The notes beneath the pieces were generated by a model, which saw nothing but the letters and a program-made list of their open reading frames with translations, was not told where the DNA came from and did no database searches. From positions 59,136 through 123,135 of the forward strand of contig NZ_FCOL02000018.1 of assembly GCF_001544515.1 (NCBI RefSeq): DNA of 64,000 nt, written 5' to 3'. The DNA comes from Caballeronia terrestris (GTDB taxonomy: Bacteria > Pseudomonadota > Gammaproteobacteria > Burkholderiales > Burkholderiaceae). The translations under genes were made by a program, and so were the position numbers. Each line of letters begins with the position of its first letter. Positions within the stretch are counted from its first letter, which is position 1. Positions 28,022 through 37,790 of this stretch are shown here, piece by piece.

Positions 28022-29359
28022 TCAGTGCAGCTTGACGCGCGGCGCGGTGGAGCGCCGCAGCCAGTGCGCGAAGGTATCGAGCACCATGCGCGGATAGCCG
28101 TGCAGCGCGGCGATATGCAGCCGGTACAGCGACATGTACATGAAACGCGCAAAGAGCCCTTCGATCAACATGTTCCCACCGATCAGCCCGCCCATCAGGT
28201 TGCCGACCGCGCTGTAATGCCCGAGCGACACCAGCGAGCCGAAGTCGCGATACGTATATTCCGGCAGCGCTTTGCCTTCGAGCCGCCGCGCGAGCGACTT
28301 CATCAGGAAGCTCGCCTGCTGGTGCGCGGCCTGCGCGCGCGGCGGCACGTTGCGCTCGTTGCCCGGCCACGCGCACGCGGCGCAATCGCCGATGGCGAAG
28401 ATGTTGTCGTCGATTTCGGTTTGCAGCGTGCGCCGCACGACGAGCTGACCGAGCCGGTTGGTCGGCAGGCCGTCGAGGTTCGCGAGCACCGCCGGCGCCT
28501 TGATGCCGGCCGCCCACACGGTCAAGTCGGCGCGAATGATCTTGCCACTCGCCGTGCGGATCGAATCGCGCGACACTTCGGCCACCGTCTCGCCCGTCAT
28601 CAGCCTGACGCCGACCTTATTGAGCAACTCGGCGGTCGCCGTCGATACACGCTCCTGCAGCGCCGGCAGAATGCGCGGCCCGGCTTCGATCAGCGCGATG
28701 CCGATATCGTGCTTCGGATCGAGCTTGTGCAGCCCGTAGGCGGAAAGCACCTGCGCCGTGTTGCGCAATTCCGCCGACAATTCGACGCCCGTCGCGCCCG
28801 CCCCGACGATCGCCACCTGAATGCGCGGCTGCTCCGGCTGTCCTTCGATCACCGGGTCCGGCGCCCGATGCTCCGCGCGCATGCACGCGGCGATCAGGCG
28901 TTTGCGAAACAGCTCGGCCTGGCCGACGGTATCGAGCGCGATCGAATTTTCCTGCGCGCCCGCAACGCCGAAGAAGTGTGTCGTGCTGCCGATGGAGATG
29001 ACGAGCGTGTCGTAGTCGAATTCGCGTTGCGGGATCAGCTCTCCGGCTTCGTCGTCGAGAAGCGGGCCGATCGTGACGCGCTTCGCGGCCCGGTCCAGCC
29101 CGATCAATTCGCCCTGCGCGAACTCGAAGCCGTGCCAGAGCGCCTGCGCAGCGTATTCGAGTTCCTGCGTGAACGGGTCCATGCTGCCCGCCGCGACTTC
29201 GTGCAGGAGCGGCTTCCAGATGTGCGTCGGGTTGCGGTCGATCAGCGTGATCTGCGCTTGCGGCGTCTTCTTGGGATCGGTCGAACCGTAGCGGTCGCCG
29301 AGACGCGTCGCCAGTTCAAGCCCTCCGGCCCCGCCGCCTACGATGATGAAGCGATGCAT
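28022..29359 (-). CDS. ndh: type II NADH:quinone oxidoreductase
   Basis: 445 residues. It passes electrons from NADH to quinone without pumping protons and is peripheral to the inner membrane. Two dinucleotide folds are visible: the FAD site at the N-terminus (FIIVGGGAGGLELATRLG) and the NADH site near residue 180 (VAIVGAGATGVELSAEL). FAIGDCAACAWPG is the second FAD contact. The C-terminus has the amphipathic membrane-binding helices. It is a single gene with 230 bp free of genes downstream. Confidence 0.94.
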   Translation of the reverse strand: MHRFIIVGGGAGGLELATRLGDRYGSTDPKKTPQAQITLIDRNPTHIWKPLLHEVAAGSMDPFTQELEYAAQALWHGFEFAQGELIGLDRAAKRVTIGPLLDDEAGELIPQREFDYDTLVISIGSTTHFFGVAGAQENSIALDTVGQAELFRKRLIAACMRAEHRAPDPVIEGQPEQPRIQVAIVGAGATGVELSAELRNTAQVLSAYGLHKLDPKHDIGIALIEAGPRILPALQERVSTATAELLNKVGVRLMTGETVAEVSRDSIRTASGKIIRADLTVWAAGIKAPAVLANLDGLPTNRLGQLVVRRTLQTEIDDNIFAIGDCAACAWPGNERNVPPRAQAAHQQASFLMKSLARRLEGKALPEYTYRDFGSLVSLGHYSAVGNLMGGLIGGNMLIEGLFARFMYMSLYRLHIAALHGYPRMVLDTFAHWLRRSTAPRVKLH

Positions 29360-29500
29360 TGAACTCTCCCTGTGCCGTTACTTGGACTCGTCGATTCTTC
29401 GGACATTGGCTTCCTGCTCGCCTCGACAGGCATTGTGCGCGCCCTCCCCATCCGCTCACAAGCCCGTGTTCCGCATGCGCGACATGCGGCTCATGGAAAA

Positions 29501-32239
29501 TCAGTGTGCTTCTTCCCAGTTCGCGCCCGCGCCGACTTCAGCCACGAGCGGCACCTTAAGCGACGCCACGCCGCACATCAGTTCCGGCAGCCGCTTGCGC
29601 ACTTCCGACAATTCGTCCTCCGGCACTTCGAGCACGAGTTCATCGTGGACCTGCATGATCATCTTCGCCTTGACGTTCGAAGCCTCGATCCAGTCCTGCA
29701 CCGCGATCATCGAGAGCTTGATGAGGTCGGCTGCGGTGCCCTGCATCGGCGCGTTGATTGCGGCGCGCTCGGCGGCCTGACGGCGCGGTCCGCTGCCTCC
29801 ATTGATCTCGGGCAACCACAAACGCCTGCCGAAGACGGTCTCGACGAAGCCATCGCGCTTCGCACTCGTGCGCGTGTTCTCCATGTACGCCGCGACGCCC
29901 GGATAGCGCGCGAAATAGCGGTCGATGTAGAGCTTTGCGGCATCGCGCGTGATGCCGAGGTTCGACGCAAGGCCGAACGAGCTCATGCCGTAGATCAGCC
30001 CGAAGTTGATGACCTTCGCGATGCGCCGCTGATCGCTCGATACTTCGATCGGCGTGACGCTGAAGATCTCCGATGCGGTCGCGCGATGCACGTCCTCGCC
30101 CTCGGCGAACGAGCGCATCAGCGATGCGTCGCCGGAGATGTGGGCCATGATGCGCAACTCGATCTGCGAGTAATCCGCCGATACGATCCTGCTGCCCGGC
30201 GGCGCGATGAACGCCTCGCGAATGCGCCGCCCTTCGCCCGTGCGCACCGGGATGTTCTGCAAGTTCGGCTCGTTCGACGACAGCCGCCCCGTCACCGCCA
30301 CAGCCTGCGCATAGTTCGTATGCACGCGTCCCGTCGATGCGTTGACCATGCGGGGCAGCTTGTCGGTGTACGTCGACTTGAGCTTCGACAAGCCGCGATG
30401 TTCGAGCAGGATCTTCGGCAGCGGATAGTCTTCGGCGAGTTTCTGAAGTACTTCTTCATCGGTCGATGGCGCGCCGCTCGGCGTCTTCTTGACCACCGGC
30501 AATTGCAGCTTCTCAAAGAAGATCTGCCCGATCTGCTTCGGCGAGCCGAGGTTGAATTCGCCGCCCGCGAGTTCATACGCCTCGCCTTCGAGCTGGATCA
30601 GGCGCGTCGCGATCTCGCTGCTTTGCTTCTGCAATTTCTCGCGATCGATCAGCACGCCGTTGCGCTCCATCTTGCGCAACACACGCGCCGTCGGCAGTTC
30701 GATGTCACGATAGACGTGCAGCAAGCCGTCTTCATTCGCGACTTGCGGATAGAGCGCCTGATGCAATCGCAGCGTGATGTCCGCGTCTTCGGCAGCGTAC
30801 TCGGCCGCCTTGTCGAGCGCGACTTCATCGAAGCCGATCTGCGATGCGCCCTTGCCCGCCACCTCTTCATACTTGATGGTTTTGACGCCGAGATGGCGCA
30901 GCGCGAGGTTGTCCATGTCGTGCGGACGATGCGACTCCAGCACATACGACTGCAACAACGTATCGTGCTCGACGCCCCTGAGTTCGATGCCATAGTTAGC
31001 GAGCACCTGCTCGTCGTACTTCAAATGCTGGCCGACCTTCTTCTTCGATGCATCCTCGAGCCACGGCTTGAGCTTCTGCAGAACTTCATCGCGCGGCAAC
31101 TGCTCGGGTGCATCCGGCCCGCGATGCGCGACCGGAACATAAGCCGCATGCCCCGGCTCGACCGACACCGACAAGCCCACCAGTTGCGCGACCATCGGAT
31201 CGAGCGCGGTCGTCTCGGTATCGAACGAAGTCAGTTCGGCCGCGTTGATCTTCGCGAGCCATGCGTCGAGTTGCTCCCACGTCTGCACGGTGTCGTAGTG
31301 ATGGACGATCTCGGTGGCTTCGGCGGGCGGTGTATCGGTCGGGCCCTCCACCGCATCGGCGATCTCGACTTCGCGCAGCCACGTCTTGAAGCCGTGGCGC
31401 GTGAAGAGATCGCGCAGTTCATCGCGCGCTTCGGGGCAGCTCGGCAACGTTGCCTGGATCGATTCGATTTGCGAACTCAGGTCGCATTCCGTGTCCACGG
31501 TGACGAGTTTTTTCGCCAGCGGCAGGAAGTCGAGAGCCTTGCGCAGATTGTCTCCTACCGCACCTTTGATCTCGCCCGCGTGTGCGACGATGCCATCGAG
31601 GGTGTCGTATTGCGTGAGCCACTTCAATGCCGTCTTGGGCCCGCATTTCTCGACGCCCGGCACGTTGTCGACCGTATCGCCGATGAGCGACAGGTAATCG
31701 ACGATCCGCTCCGGCGGCACGCCGAACTTCCCCAGCACGCCGGCACGATCGAGCGTCTCGTTCGTCATCGTATTGATGAGGGTGACATGATCAGTCACGA
31801 GCTGTGCCAAATCCTTGTCGCCCGTCGACACGATCACCTTCATGCCGCGCTTCTCGGCAGCGACGGCCAGCGTACCGATGACGTCATCCGCTTCCACGCC
31901 CTCGATCATGACGAGCGGCCAGCCGAGCGCGCGCACGGTCACGTGAATGGGTTCGATCTGACGCGAGAGATCGTCGGGCATCGATGGCCGGTTGGCCTTG
32001 TAGTCCGCATACCAGTCGTCGCGAAACGTCTTGCCTTTGGCGTCGAATACGCACGCGCTATACTCTGCATTGATCTCGCGCCGCAAGCGGCGCAACATGT
32101 TGATCATCCCATACAGCGCGCCCGTCGGCCCGCCATCGGGTCCGCGTAAATCCGGCATCGCGTGATAAGCACGGTAGAGATAGCTGGATCCGTCGACCAA
32201 TAGCAGGGTCTTACCTTCAAGACTTAGTTCTTCAGGCAT
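29501..32239 (-). CDS. polA: DNA polymerase I
   Basis: 912 residues with all three activities: the N-terminal 5'-3' exonuclease (LLLVDGSSYLYRAYHAM), a middle 3'-5' exonuclease whose FDTETTALD motif keeps the metal-binding Asp and Glu, and the C-terminal polymerase (DYSQIELRIMAHIS and QVHDELVLEVPE). It fills gaps in repair and removes RNA primers. The ATG at 32239 lies one base from the start codon of the divergent LOG gene, so its leader must run inside that gene. No clear ribosome site precedes it. A TTG at 32248 is an unlikely alternative. Confidence 0.96.
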   Translation of the reverse strand: MPEELSLEGKTLLLVDGSSYLYRAYHAMPDLRGPDGGPTGALYGMINMLRRLRREINAEYSACVFDAKGKTFRDDWYADYKANRPSMPDDLSRQIEPIHVTVRALGWPLVMIEGVEADDVIGTLAVAAEKRGMKVIVSTGDKDLAQLVTDHVTLINTMTNETLDRAGVLGKFGVPPERIVDYLSLIGDTVDNVPGVEKCGPKTALKWLTQYDTLDGIVAHAGEIKGAVGDNLRKALDFLPLAKKLVTVDTECDLSSQIESIQATLPSCPEARDELRDLFTRHGFKTWLREVEIADAVEGPTDTPPAEATEIVHHYDTVQTWEQLDAWLAKINAAELTSFDTETTALDPMVAQLVGLSVSVEPGHAAYVPVAHRGPDAPEQLPRDEVLQKLKPWLEDASKKKVGQHLKYDEQVLANYGIELRGVEHDTLLQSYVLESHRPHDMDNLALRHLGVKTIKYEEVAGKGASQIGFDEVALDKAAEYAAEDADITLRLHQALYPQVANEDGLLHVYRDIELPTARVLRKMERNGVLIDREKLQKQSSEIATRLIQLEGEAYELAGGEFNLGSPKQIGQIFFEKLQLPVVKKTPSGAPSTDEEVLQKLAEDYPLPKILLEHRGLSKLKSTYTDKLPRMVNASTGRVHTNYAQAVAVTGRLSSNEPNLQNIPVRTGEGRRIREAFIAPPGSRIVSADYSQIELRIMAHISGDASLMRSFAEGEDVHRATASEIFSVTPIEVSSDQRRIAKVINFGLIYGMSSFGLASNLGITRDAAKLYIDRYFARYPGVAAYMENTRTSAKRDGFVETVFGRRLWLPEINGGSGPRRQAAERAAINAPMQGTAADLIKLSMIAVQDWIEASNVKAKMIMQVHDELVLEVPEDELSEVRKRLPELMCGVASLKVPLVAEVGAGANWEEAH

Positions 32240-32240
32240 T

Positions 32241-32990
32241 ATGAACAAGAGAAAAGTGATTCCGAGTCTGCGATCGCTCGCAGATCAAGAGCGCGCGACG
32301 GCCAAGAAGGCTCGCGCATCGTGGCAGATGTTCACGATTATGGCAGAGTTTATCGAGGCGACCGAGTACCTCTCGGAGATCCGCCCGGCCATCAGCATCT
32401 ATGGTTCGGCGCGTCTGAAACCCGAGTCGCCTTACTACAAACTCACGATCGAGATCGCCCAAAGATTCTCCGATGCGGGCTTCGCCGTCATCTCCGGCGG
32501 TGGCCCCGGCATCATGGAAGCGGCCAATAAAGGCGCGCACGCGGGCAAGTCTCCGTCGGTCGGGCTGAACATCGAGTTGCCGCACGAGCAGTCGGGCAAC
32601 CAGTGGCAGGACATCTCGCTGCGCTTCCGGCATTTCTTCACGCGCAAGGTCACGTTCGTGAAGAATTCGGATGCGGTCGTGGTGATGCCCGGCGGCTTCG
32701 GCACGCTCGACGAACTCGCCGAAGTGCTCACGCTCATTCAGACGAAGAAGTCGCGCCACGTGCCGATCGTTCTGGTGGGCGCGGAGTTCTGGGCGGGTCT
32801 CCTCGACTGGTTCAAGACCACGCTGCTCACGAACGGTGTGATCGGCGAGAAGGACCTGAACCTGATGCAGGTGATCGACGATCCGGACCAGGTGCTCGAA
32901 GCGGTGCTGAAGTTCTACGAAGACCGCGAGGACGCGGGCGAACAGCCGGCCGAAGGCAAGTCCGACGAAGACCGGATGTTCTATCTCTGA
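32241..32990 (+). CDS. LOG family protein (TIGR00730)
   Basis: 249 residues. Core motifs are SGGGPGIMEAANKGA and VVMPGGFGTLDELAEVLTL, the PGGxGTxxE signature of the Lonely-Guy/lysine-decarboxylase-like family. Characterised members hydrolyse nucleoside 5'-monophosphates such as AMP or cytokinin ribotides. The 60-residue N-terminal extension before the Rossmann core (KVIPSLRSLADQERATAKK) is typical of the long LOG type. AGG at -7 is the only ribosome site. It is head to head with polA, and an AMP nucleosidase gene follows convergently. Confidence 0.9.
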   Translation: MNKRKVIPSLRSLADQERATAKKARASWQMFTIMAEFIEATEYLSEIRPAISIYGSARLKPESPYYKLTIEIAQRFSDAGFAVISGGGPGIMEAANKGAHAGKSPSVGLNIELPHEQSGNQWQDISLRFRHFFTRKVTFVKNSDAVVVMPGGFGTLDELAEVLTLIQTKKSRHVPIVLVGAEFWAGLLDWFKTTLLTNGVIGEKDLNLMQVIDDPDQVLEAVLKFYEDREDAGEQPAEGKSDEDRMFYL

Positions 32991-33000
32991 TAACGCGATG

Positions 33001-33028
33001 CGGGCGGCTTTTCGAAGCCGCCCGTTTT
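33001..33028 (+). terminator. terminator between LOG gene and amn
   Basis: CGGGCGGCTT and AAGCCGCCCG form a perfect 10-bp stem on a TTCG tetraloop, followed by TTTT. Confidence 0.92.
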
Positions 33029-33056
33029 CGTTTCGGGCAGGGTTTTCTTCGCAGAC

Positions 33057-34586
33057 TTACTGAAACGCGACTTCCGCGAAGCTGCGCAGCTTGCGGCTGT
33101 GGAGCTTCGAGAGCCCGTTCATGCGCAAGAGCTCCATCGCCTTCACGCCGATCTGCAAGTGCTGATCGACTTGCGCGCGATAGAACTGGTCGGCCATGCC
33201 GGGCAACTTCAGTTCGCCGTGCAGCGGCTTGTCGGAGACGCACAAGAGCGTGCCGTAGGGAACGCGAAAGCGAAAGCCGTTCGCGGCGATCGTCGCGCTT
33301 TCCATGTCGAGCGCAATGGCACGGCTTTGCGACAACCGCTGCACTGGCTCGCGATGATCGCGCAGTTCCCAGTTGCGGTTGTCGACGCTCGCCACCGTTC
33401 CCGTACGCATCACGCGCTTCAATTCGACGCCTTCGAGTTGCGTCACCTGCGCGACCGCTTTTTCCAGCGCGACCTGCACTTCGGCCAGCGCCGGAATCGG
33501 CACCCAGAGCGGCAGGTCGGCATCGAGAACGTGGTCTTCGCGCACGTAGCCGTGCGCGAGCACATAGTCGCCGAGACGTTGCGTGTTGCGCAGCCCCGCG
33601 CAGTGCCCGAGCATGATCCACGCGTGCGGGCGCAGCACGGCGATGTGATCGGTGATCGTCTTGGCATTCGATGGTCCGACGCCGATGTTCACCATCGTGA
33701 TGCCGCTGCCGTCGGCGCGTTTCAGGTGGTACGCGGGCATCTGCGGCAGACGGGCGGGCTGCGTGCCTTCGTCCTCGAACTGCTCGCTCAGGTTCGCGTT
33801 GTAGGTGATCACGTCACCCGGTTCGACGAACGACGAATACTCACTGCGATACGCGCGCGTTTCTTCATCGTCGGCACGCGACATGATCGTGCGGCCGAGC
33901 TTCACGAACTCGTCGATATAGAACTGGTAGTTCGTGTAGAGCACGTAGTTCTGGAAATGCGTCGGGAGCGTGGCGGTGTAATGCCGCAGCCGATGCAGCG
34001 AGAAATCCACGCGCGCCGCCGTGAAAAGCGCCAGCGGATGCGGCTCGCCCGCTGCCGGCTCGTACGTGCCGTTGACGATGCGATCGTCGAGCAGCGCGAG
34101 ATCCGGCGTATCGAAGATGTTGCGCATTGCGAGCAGCCGATCGCGATCCAGATCGCCTTCGAGATGGATGCCCTCGGCGAACGCGAAGTGAATCGGGATC
34201 GGTTGCGCTGAAACGCCCACTTCGATGCCGACGTGATGGTTCTTCGCCAAAAGCCGCAACTGCTCGCGATAGTAGTCACCGAAGAGATCGGGACGCGTGA
34301 GCGTCGTCTCGAAGATGCCGGGCCCCGCGACGAATCCATACGAGCGGCGCGAGTCGATCTGTGTGTTGAGCTCGGTGCGCACGCGCACGAACGGATAGCA
34401 CGCGCGCACGCGATGCGTGAAGTGCTCGTTCCTCCGATAACGCGCGAAGGCATCGCGCAGGAACGCGGTATTCGCTTCATAAATCGCGTTGACGCGCGAG
34501 ACGGCGGCGCCGGGATCGTCGAAGGATTCCGTCGGGAAATCGTTGGCGGGTGTGGCCTGGGTGCTCTGAGTCCGGTCGTTTGTCAT
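33057..34586 (-). CDS. amn: AMP nucleosidase
   Basis: 509 residues, the usual length. It splits AMP to adenine and ribose-5-phosphate and helps set adenylate levels. The N-terminal domain (about residues 20-180) is specific to AMP nucleosidases. The C-terminal part has the nucleoside-phosphorylase fold, with NIGVGPSNAKTITDHIAVLRP and SRAIALDMESATIAANGFRFRVP. Its neighbour across a terminator is a LOG-type nucleotide hydrolase, so two unrelated AMP-cleaving families lie side by side. Confidence 0.95.
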   Translation of the reverse strand: MTNDRTQSTQATPANDFPTESFDDPGAAVSRVNAIYEANTAFLRDAFARYRRNEHFTHRVRACYPFVRVRTELNTQIDSRRSYGFVAGPGIFETTLTRPDLFGDYYREQLRLLAKNHHVGIEVGVSAQPIPIHFAFAEGIHLEGDLDRDRLLAMRNIFDTPDLALLDDRIVNGTYEPAAGEPHPLALFTAARVDFSLHRLRHYTATLPTHFQNYVLYTNYQFYIDEFVKLGRTIMSRADDEETRAYRSEYSSFVEPGDVITYNANLSEQFEDEGTQPARLPQMPAYHLKRADGSGITMVNIGVGPSNAKTITDHIAVLRPHAWIMLGHCAGLRNTQRLGDYVLAHGYVREDHVLDADLPLWVPIPALAEVQVALEKAVAQVTQLEGVELKRVMRTGTVASVDNRNWELRDHREPVQRLSQSRAIALDMESATIAANGFRFRVPYGTLLCVSDKPLHGELKLPGMADQFYRAQVDQHLQIGVKAMELLRMNGLSKLHSRKLRSFAEVAFQ

Positions 34587-34785
34587 GATCTTGCGCGCTC
34601 TTGTGATGAATCGACATTACCACGGAAGAACGCCAGAACCATGAAGCCCATGCTCGCTGCGTGCGCGCTGCAACACCTTTATGACGCGGCATCGAATTCC
34701 GCAAAAGCGGCGCAAAATAAGGCTTTGCACGGCCCTGTGGCGGGTACGGTTTGCTAGAATCCGGCCACATATTTGGAGAATCATC

Positions 34786-35184
34786 ATGAAGCCGCTTCTT
34801 TTCGCCGCCGTCGCGGCAGTCCTCGCCGCCGGCAGCATGAGCGCGATCGCGCAGCCGTCGAGCGCGGCGGACCAGCCCCCGGCGCAAAAGATGTCGCCAG
34901 AAGAAGCTGCCGGCCTGCCGGACCTGAAGGCCATCAACCGCCCGCCCGCAACGGCGAGCTCGAAGGTCGAGATTTCGCCGCCGCGCCTGCCGAGCTATCA
35001 CGAACTCAGCACGAACGGCACGGAAATCACCGAGTATCGCGACAAGGGCAAGCCCGTCGAGATCAACGTGCAGTCGAACTTCGGCACGCGCTATCAGATG
35101 AGCGCGCCGGCCGACACGTCGCCCGCCGTGCGCGACAACGGCAAGGCAAGCACGCGCCTGCCGTCGGTGAATTTGCGCTACTGA
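34786..35184 (+). CDS. exported DUF2782-type protein
   Basis: 132 residues with a clear N-terminal signal peptide ([20 protein letters not shown], cleavage near AIA-QP). The mature part is proline-rich and then holds a compact domain ([20 protein letters not shown] and FGTRYQM) that I match to DUF2782 from memory. The function is unknown; it is probably periplasmic. TTTGGAGA precedes the ATG. It stands upstream of thrB by 118 bp, an arrangement I recall in related betaproteobacteria. Confidence 0.8.
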   Translation: MKPLLFAAVAAVLAAGSMSAIAQPSSAADQPPAQKMSPEEAAGLPDLKAINRPPATASSKVEISPPRLPSYHELSTNGTEITEYRDKGKPVEINVQSNFGTRYQMSAPADTSPAVRDNGKASTRLPSVNLRY

Positions 35185-35302
35185 TCGTCGAGCCCGCGCT
35201 ACCCTTGTTCCCGCCTGGGCCACCGCGCGCACGTCGCGCGGCGCCGCCCGACTGGCTGCGTTCAGAGCGCGCCAGCCGTCCAACCCGACCGACGTTCCCC
35301 GC

Positions 35303-36274
35303 ATGGCCGTATTCACTCCTGTCACCGCTTCCCAGCTCGAAGACTGGCTGCAAAACTACGATCTCGGCGACGTCGTCGAATTTCGCGGCATCCAGTCGGG
35401 CATTGAAAACAGCAACTTCTTTCTGACCACGACGCACGGCCAGTACGTCCTCACGATCTTCGAGAAGCTCACGGCCGAGCAACTGCCGTTCTACCTCGAC
35501 CTGATGCGGCATCTCGCGTCGCATCGCGTGCCGGTTCCCGATCCGATGCCGCGCCGCGACGGCTCGCTCTTCGCCGAGTTGAACGGCAAGCCCGCGACCA
35601 TCGTGACGAAGCTCGAAGGCGCGCCCGAACTCGCGCCGACGCCCGCGCACTGCATCGAAGTCGGCCAGATGCTCGCGCGCCTTCATCTCGCCGGGCGCGA
35701 CTTCGGGCAGCATCAGCACAACCTGCGCAGTCTCGCGTGGTGGCAGGAGAACGTGCCCGCGATCCTGCCTTTCCTCACCGACAGCCAGCGCGCGCTGATC
35801 GAAGACGAACTCGCGCATCAGTCAGCGTTCTTCGGCTCAGCCGATTACGCGTCGTTGCCCGAAGGCCCGTGCCACTGCGACCTCTTCCGCGACAACGTAC
35901 TCTTCTCGCACACGGCGGACCACGCGCGCCTTGGCGGCTTCTTCGACTTCTATTTCGCCGGCGTCGACAAGTGGCTCTTCGACGTCGCCGTCTGCGTGAA
36001 CGACTGGTGCATCGACCTCGAGACGGGCGTGCTCGACCGCGCACGCGTCGACGCGATGCTGCGCGCCTATCAGACGGTGCGGCCGTTCACGCCGGCCGAA
36101 GAGCGCCACTGGAACGACATGCTGCGCGCCGGCGCGTTGCGCTTCTGGGTGTCGCGCCTGTACGACTTCCACCGTCCGCGCGAGGCCGAAATGCTCAAGC
36201 CGCACGACCCGGGCCATTTCGAACGCATTCTGTGCGAGCGCGTCAAAGCCGCTGCTCCTTCCGCCACCCGGTAA
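35303..36274 (+). CDS. thrB: homoserine kinase (type II, choline-kinase fold)
   Basis: 323 residues. It phosphorylates homoserine in threonine synthesis. Unlike the GHMP-type enterobacterial ThrB, this form has the aminoglycoside-phosphotransferase fold, with [17 protein letters not shown] as the nucleotide loop and [14 protein letters not shown] plus GFFDFYFAG as the catalytic and metal-binding loops. The ATG has no strong ribosome site. A membrane-protein gene follows after 8 bp, so the two form an operon. Confidence 0.94.
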   Translation: MAVFTPVTASQLEDWLQNYDLGDVVEFRGIQSGIENSNFFLTTTHGQYVLTIFEKLTAEQLPFYLDLMRHLASHRVPVPDPMPRRDGSLFAELNGKPATIVTKLEGAPELAPTPAHCIEVGQMLARLHLAGRDFGQHQHNLRSLAWWQENVPAILPFLTDSQRALIEDELAHQSAFFGSADYASLPEGPCHCDLFRDNVLFSHTADHARLGGFFDFYFAGVDKWLFDVAVCVNDWCIDLETGVLDRARVDAMLRAYQTVRPFTPAEERHWNDMLRAGALRFWVSRLYDFHRPREAEMLKPHDPGHFERILCERVKAAAPSATR

Positions 36275-36282
36275 GCCAATTT

Positions 36283-37098
36283 ATGCAACTGATCGAAGTC
36301 CCCGCCAAAACCGGTTACGTGTGGTTCCGCCAGGGAATCTGGCTGTTCAGACGCAATCCGCTTGCGTTTCTCACGGTGTTCTTCGCATATCTGTTCATCA
36401 TGACGCTGATTTCGCGCATTCCGCTGATCGGCCCGTTCCTGCCGCTGGTGCTGATTCCGGGCGTCGCCGTCGGTTTCATGGCCGCGTGCCGCAACACGAT
36501 CGCGGGCAAGCCCGTCTGGCCGACCGTCCTCGTCGACGGCTTTCGCTCCTATGGCAGCGTCGTCTCGCGGCGGCTGCTGGTGCTCGGCGCGCTGTATGTC
36601 CTCGCGATGGGGGCGATTTTCGCGCTATCGGCGCTCGTCGACGGCGGCATCCTGCTCTCGATGATGCTCGGCAGCGGCCCGACCGGTGACCCGGAGACCG
36701 TCGCGGCCAGCTTCAGCCCGCTGGCCGTGCTCGTCGCGATGGCGGGCTACCTGCCCGTCGCGATGCTCTTCTGGTTCGCGCCGATCCTCGTCGCGTGGCA
36801 CGACGTGCCGCCCGCAAAAGCGCTCTTTTTTAGCTTCGTCGGCTGCTGGCGCAATCGCGGCGCGTTCATCTTCTACGGCGTACTGTGGATCGCAATCGCG
36901 ATCACGGTGTCGTTCGGGCTGACCGCGCTGATGCAGGCGCTTGGCGCGGGACAGGAAGTGGCGCTCGCGGTGCTGATGCCCGCATCGATTCTCGTCACGA
37001 CCGCGCTTTACTGCTCGTTCTACGCCACCTATCGCGGCTGTTTCGGCGTGCAATCGCCCGATACGCCGGATATTCCGACTGCAACGCCGGGCGTCTGA
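36283..37098 (+). CDS. BPSS1780-like integral membrane protein
   Basis: 271 residues with about six hydrophobic segments and short polar loops. It resembles the BPSS1780 family of inner-membrane proteins, whose function is not known. Features include the N-terminal GYVWFRQGIWLFRRNPLAF and an acidic proline-rich tail. It is 8 bp downstream of thrB and ends at a hairpin terminator, so it is the last gene of that operon. Confidence 0.85.
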   Translation: MQLIEVPAKTGYVWFRQGIWLFRRNPLAFLTVFFAYLFIMTLISRIPLIGPFLPLVLIPGVAVGFMAACRNTIAGKPVWPTVLVDGFRSYGSVVSRRLLVLGALYVLAMGAIFALSALVDGGILLSMMLGSGPTGDPETVAASFSPLAVLVAMAGYLPVAMLFWFAPILVAWHDVPPAKALFFSFVGCWRNRGAFIFYGVLWIAIAITVSFGLTALMQALGAGQEVALAVLMPASILVTTALYCSFYATYRGCFGVQSPDTPDIPTATPGV

Positions 37099-37118
37099 CG
37101 CGGTCGAATGCTGGATTC

Positions 37119-37141
37119 CGGGCGCCTCGTAGCGCCCGTTT
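37119..37141 (+). terminator. terminator after the thrB operon
   Basis: CGGGCGC and GCGCCCG enclose CTCGTA, followed by TTTTC. Confidence 0.85.
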
Positions 37142-37224
37142 TCATTTCCGCGATCGGTTTCATTCGTGCGCGAAGGAATTCCGTACACTAGCGCTATCGG
37201 CCACTCGCGCTTTGGGCTTCCGCC

Positions 37225-37677
37225 ATGAACACGCCGCAGAATTTTCCGCTCGAACTCGATCAGCAACTCTGTTTCGCACTCTATTCCACATCGCTCGCGA
37301 TGACGAAGGCGTACAAGCCGCTGCTCGAAAATCTCGGGCTGACCTATCCGCAATACCTCGCGATGCTCGTCCTGTGGGAAAGCGACGACCTCACCGTCAA
37401 GGAAATGGCGGCGCGCCTGAGCCTCGATTCCGCGACGATGACGCCGCTCCTCAAGCGTCTCGAGGCGCAGGGTTACGTTGAACGGCTGCGCGGCGTCGAG
37501 GACGAGCGGCAGGTTCATATCCGCTTGACCGACACCGGTCGCGAACTGAAGCAGTCAGCGCGCGCGATTCCCGGCGAGATCTACTGCGCGGCCGGCAGCG
37601 ATGCCGACCGCCTGATTAAGCTGCGCGATTCGTTGGTACAACTGCGCGCGTCGCTGAACGAATACATCGGTGCCTGA
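37225..37677 (+). CDS. ohrR: MarR-family organic hydroperoxide regulator OhrR
   Basis: 150 residues. OhrR represses ohr and is inactivated when its N-terminal cysteine is oxidised by organic hydroperoxides. That cysteine is Cys16 in [10 protein letters not shown], followed by the paired tyrosines [16 protein letters not shown]. The winged helix is [25 protein letters not shown], and the DERQ wing residues are present. It is directly upstream of ohr, with a palindrome in between. Confidence 0.94.
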   Translation: MNTPQNFPLELDQQLCFALYSTSLAMTKAYKPLLENLGLTYPQYLAMLVLWESDDLTVKEMAARLSLDSATMTPLLKRLEAQGYVERLRGVEDERQVHIRLTDTGRELKQSARAIPGEIYCAAGSDADRLIKLRDSLVQLRASLNEYIGA

Positions 37678-37717
37678 TAGACGGAATCAAACGCGCCGAT
37701 CATAATAATTTATTTTG

Positions 37718-37736
37718 CGCACTAATGATTAGCGCG
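37718..37736. promoter_or_regulatory. OhrR operator in the ohr promoter
   Basis: A 19-bp imperfect palindrome centred on G37727 (CGC-A-CTAAT-G-ATTAG-C-GCG, one mismatched pair) in AT-rich DNA 54 bp before ohr. It has the size and place expected for an OhrR dimer site. Confidence 0.7.
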
Positions 37737-37790
37737 ATATATTTCAACCCGTGGTTGGCGCTTCACAACTCAACACCCAGGAGAATCCAA

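Noticed and set aside
29372..32149. 925-codon open frame antisense to polA
   Set aside because: It is a shadow of polA, with low-complexity leucine/arginine/histidine composition.
37725..37790. Upstream start for ohr
   Set aside because: It lies inside the OhrR operator and adds residues foreign to the family.
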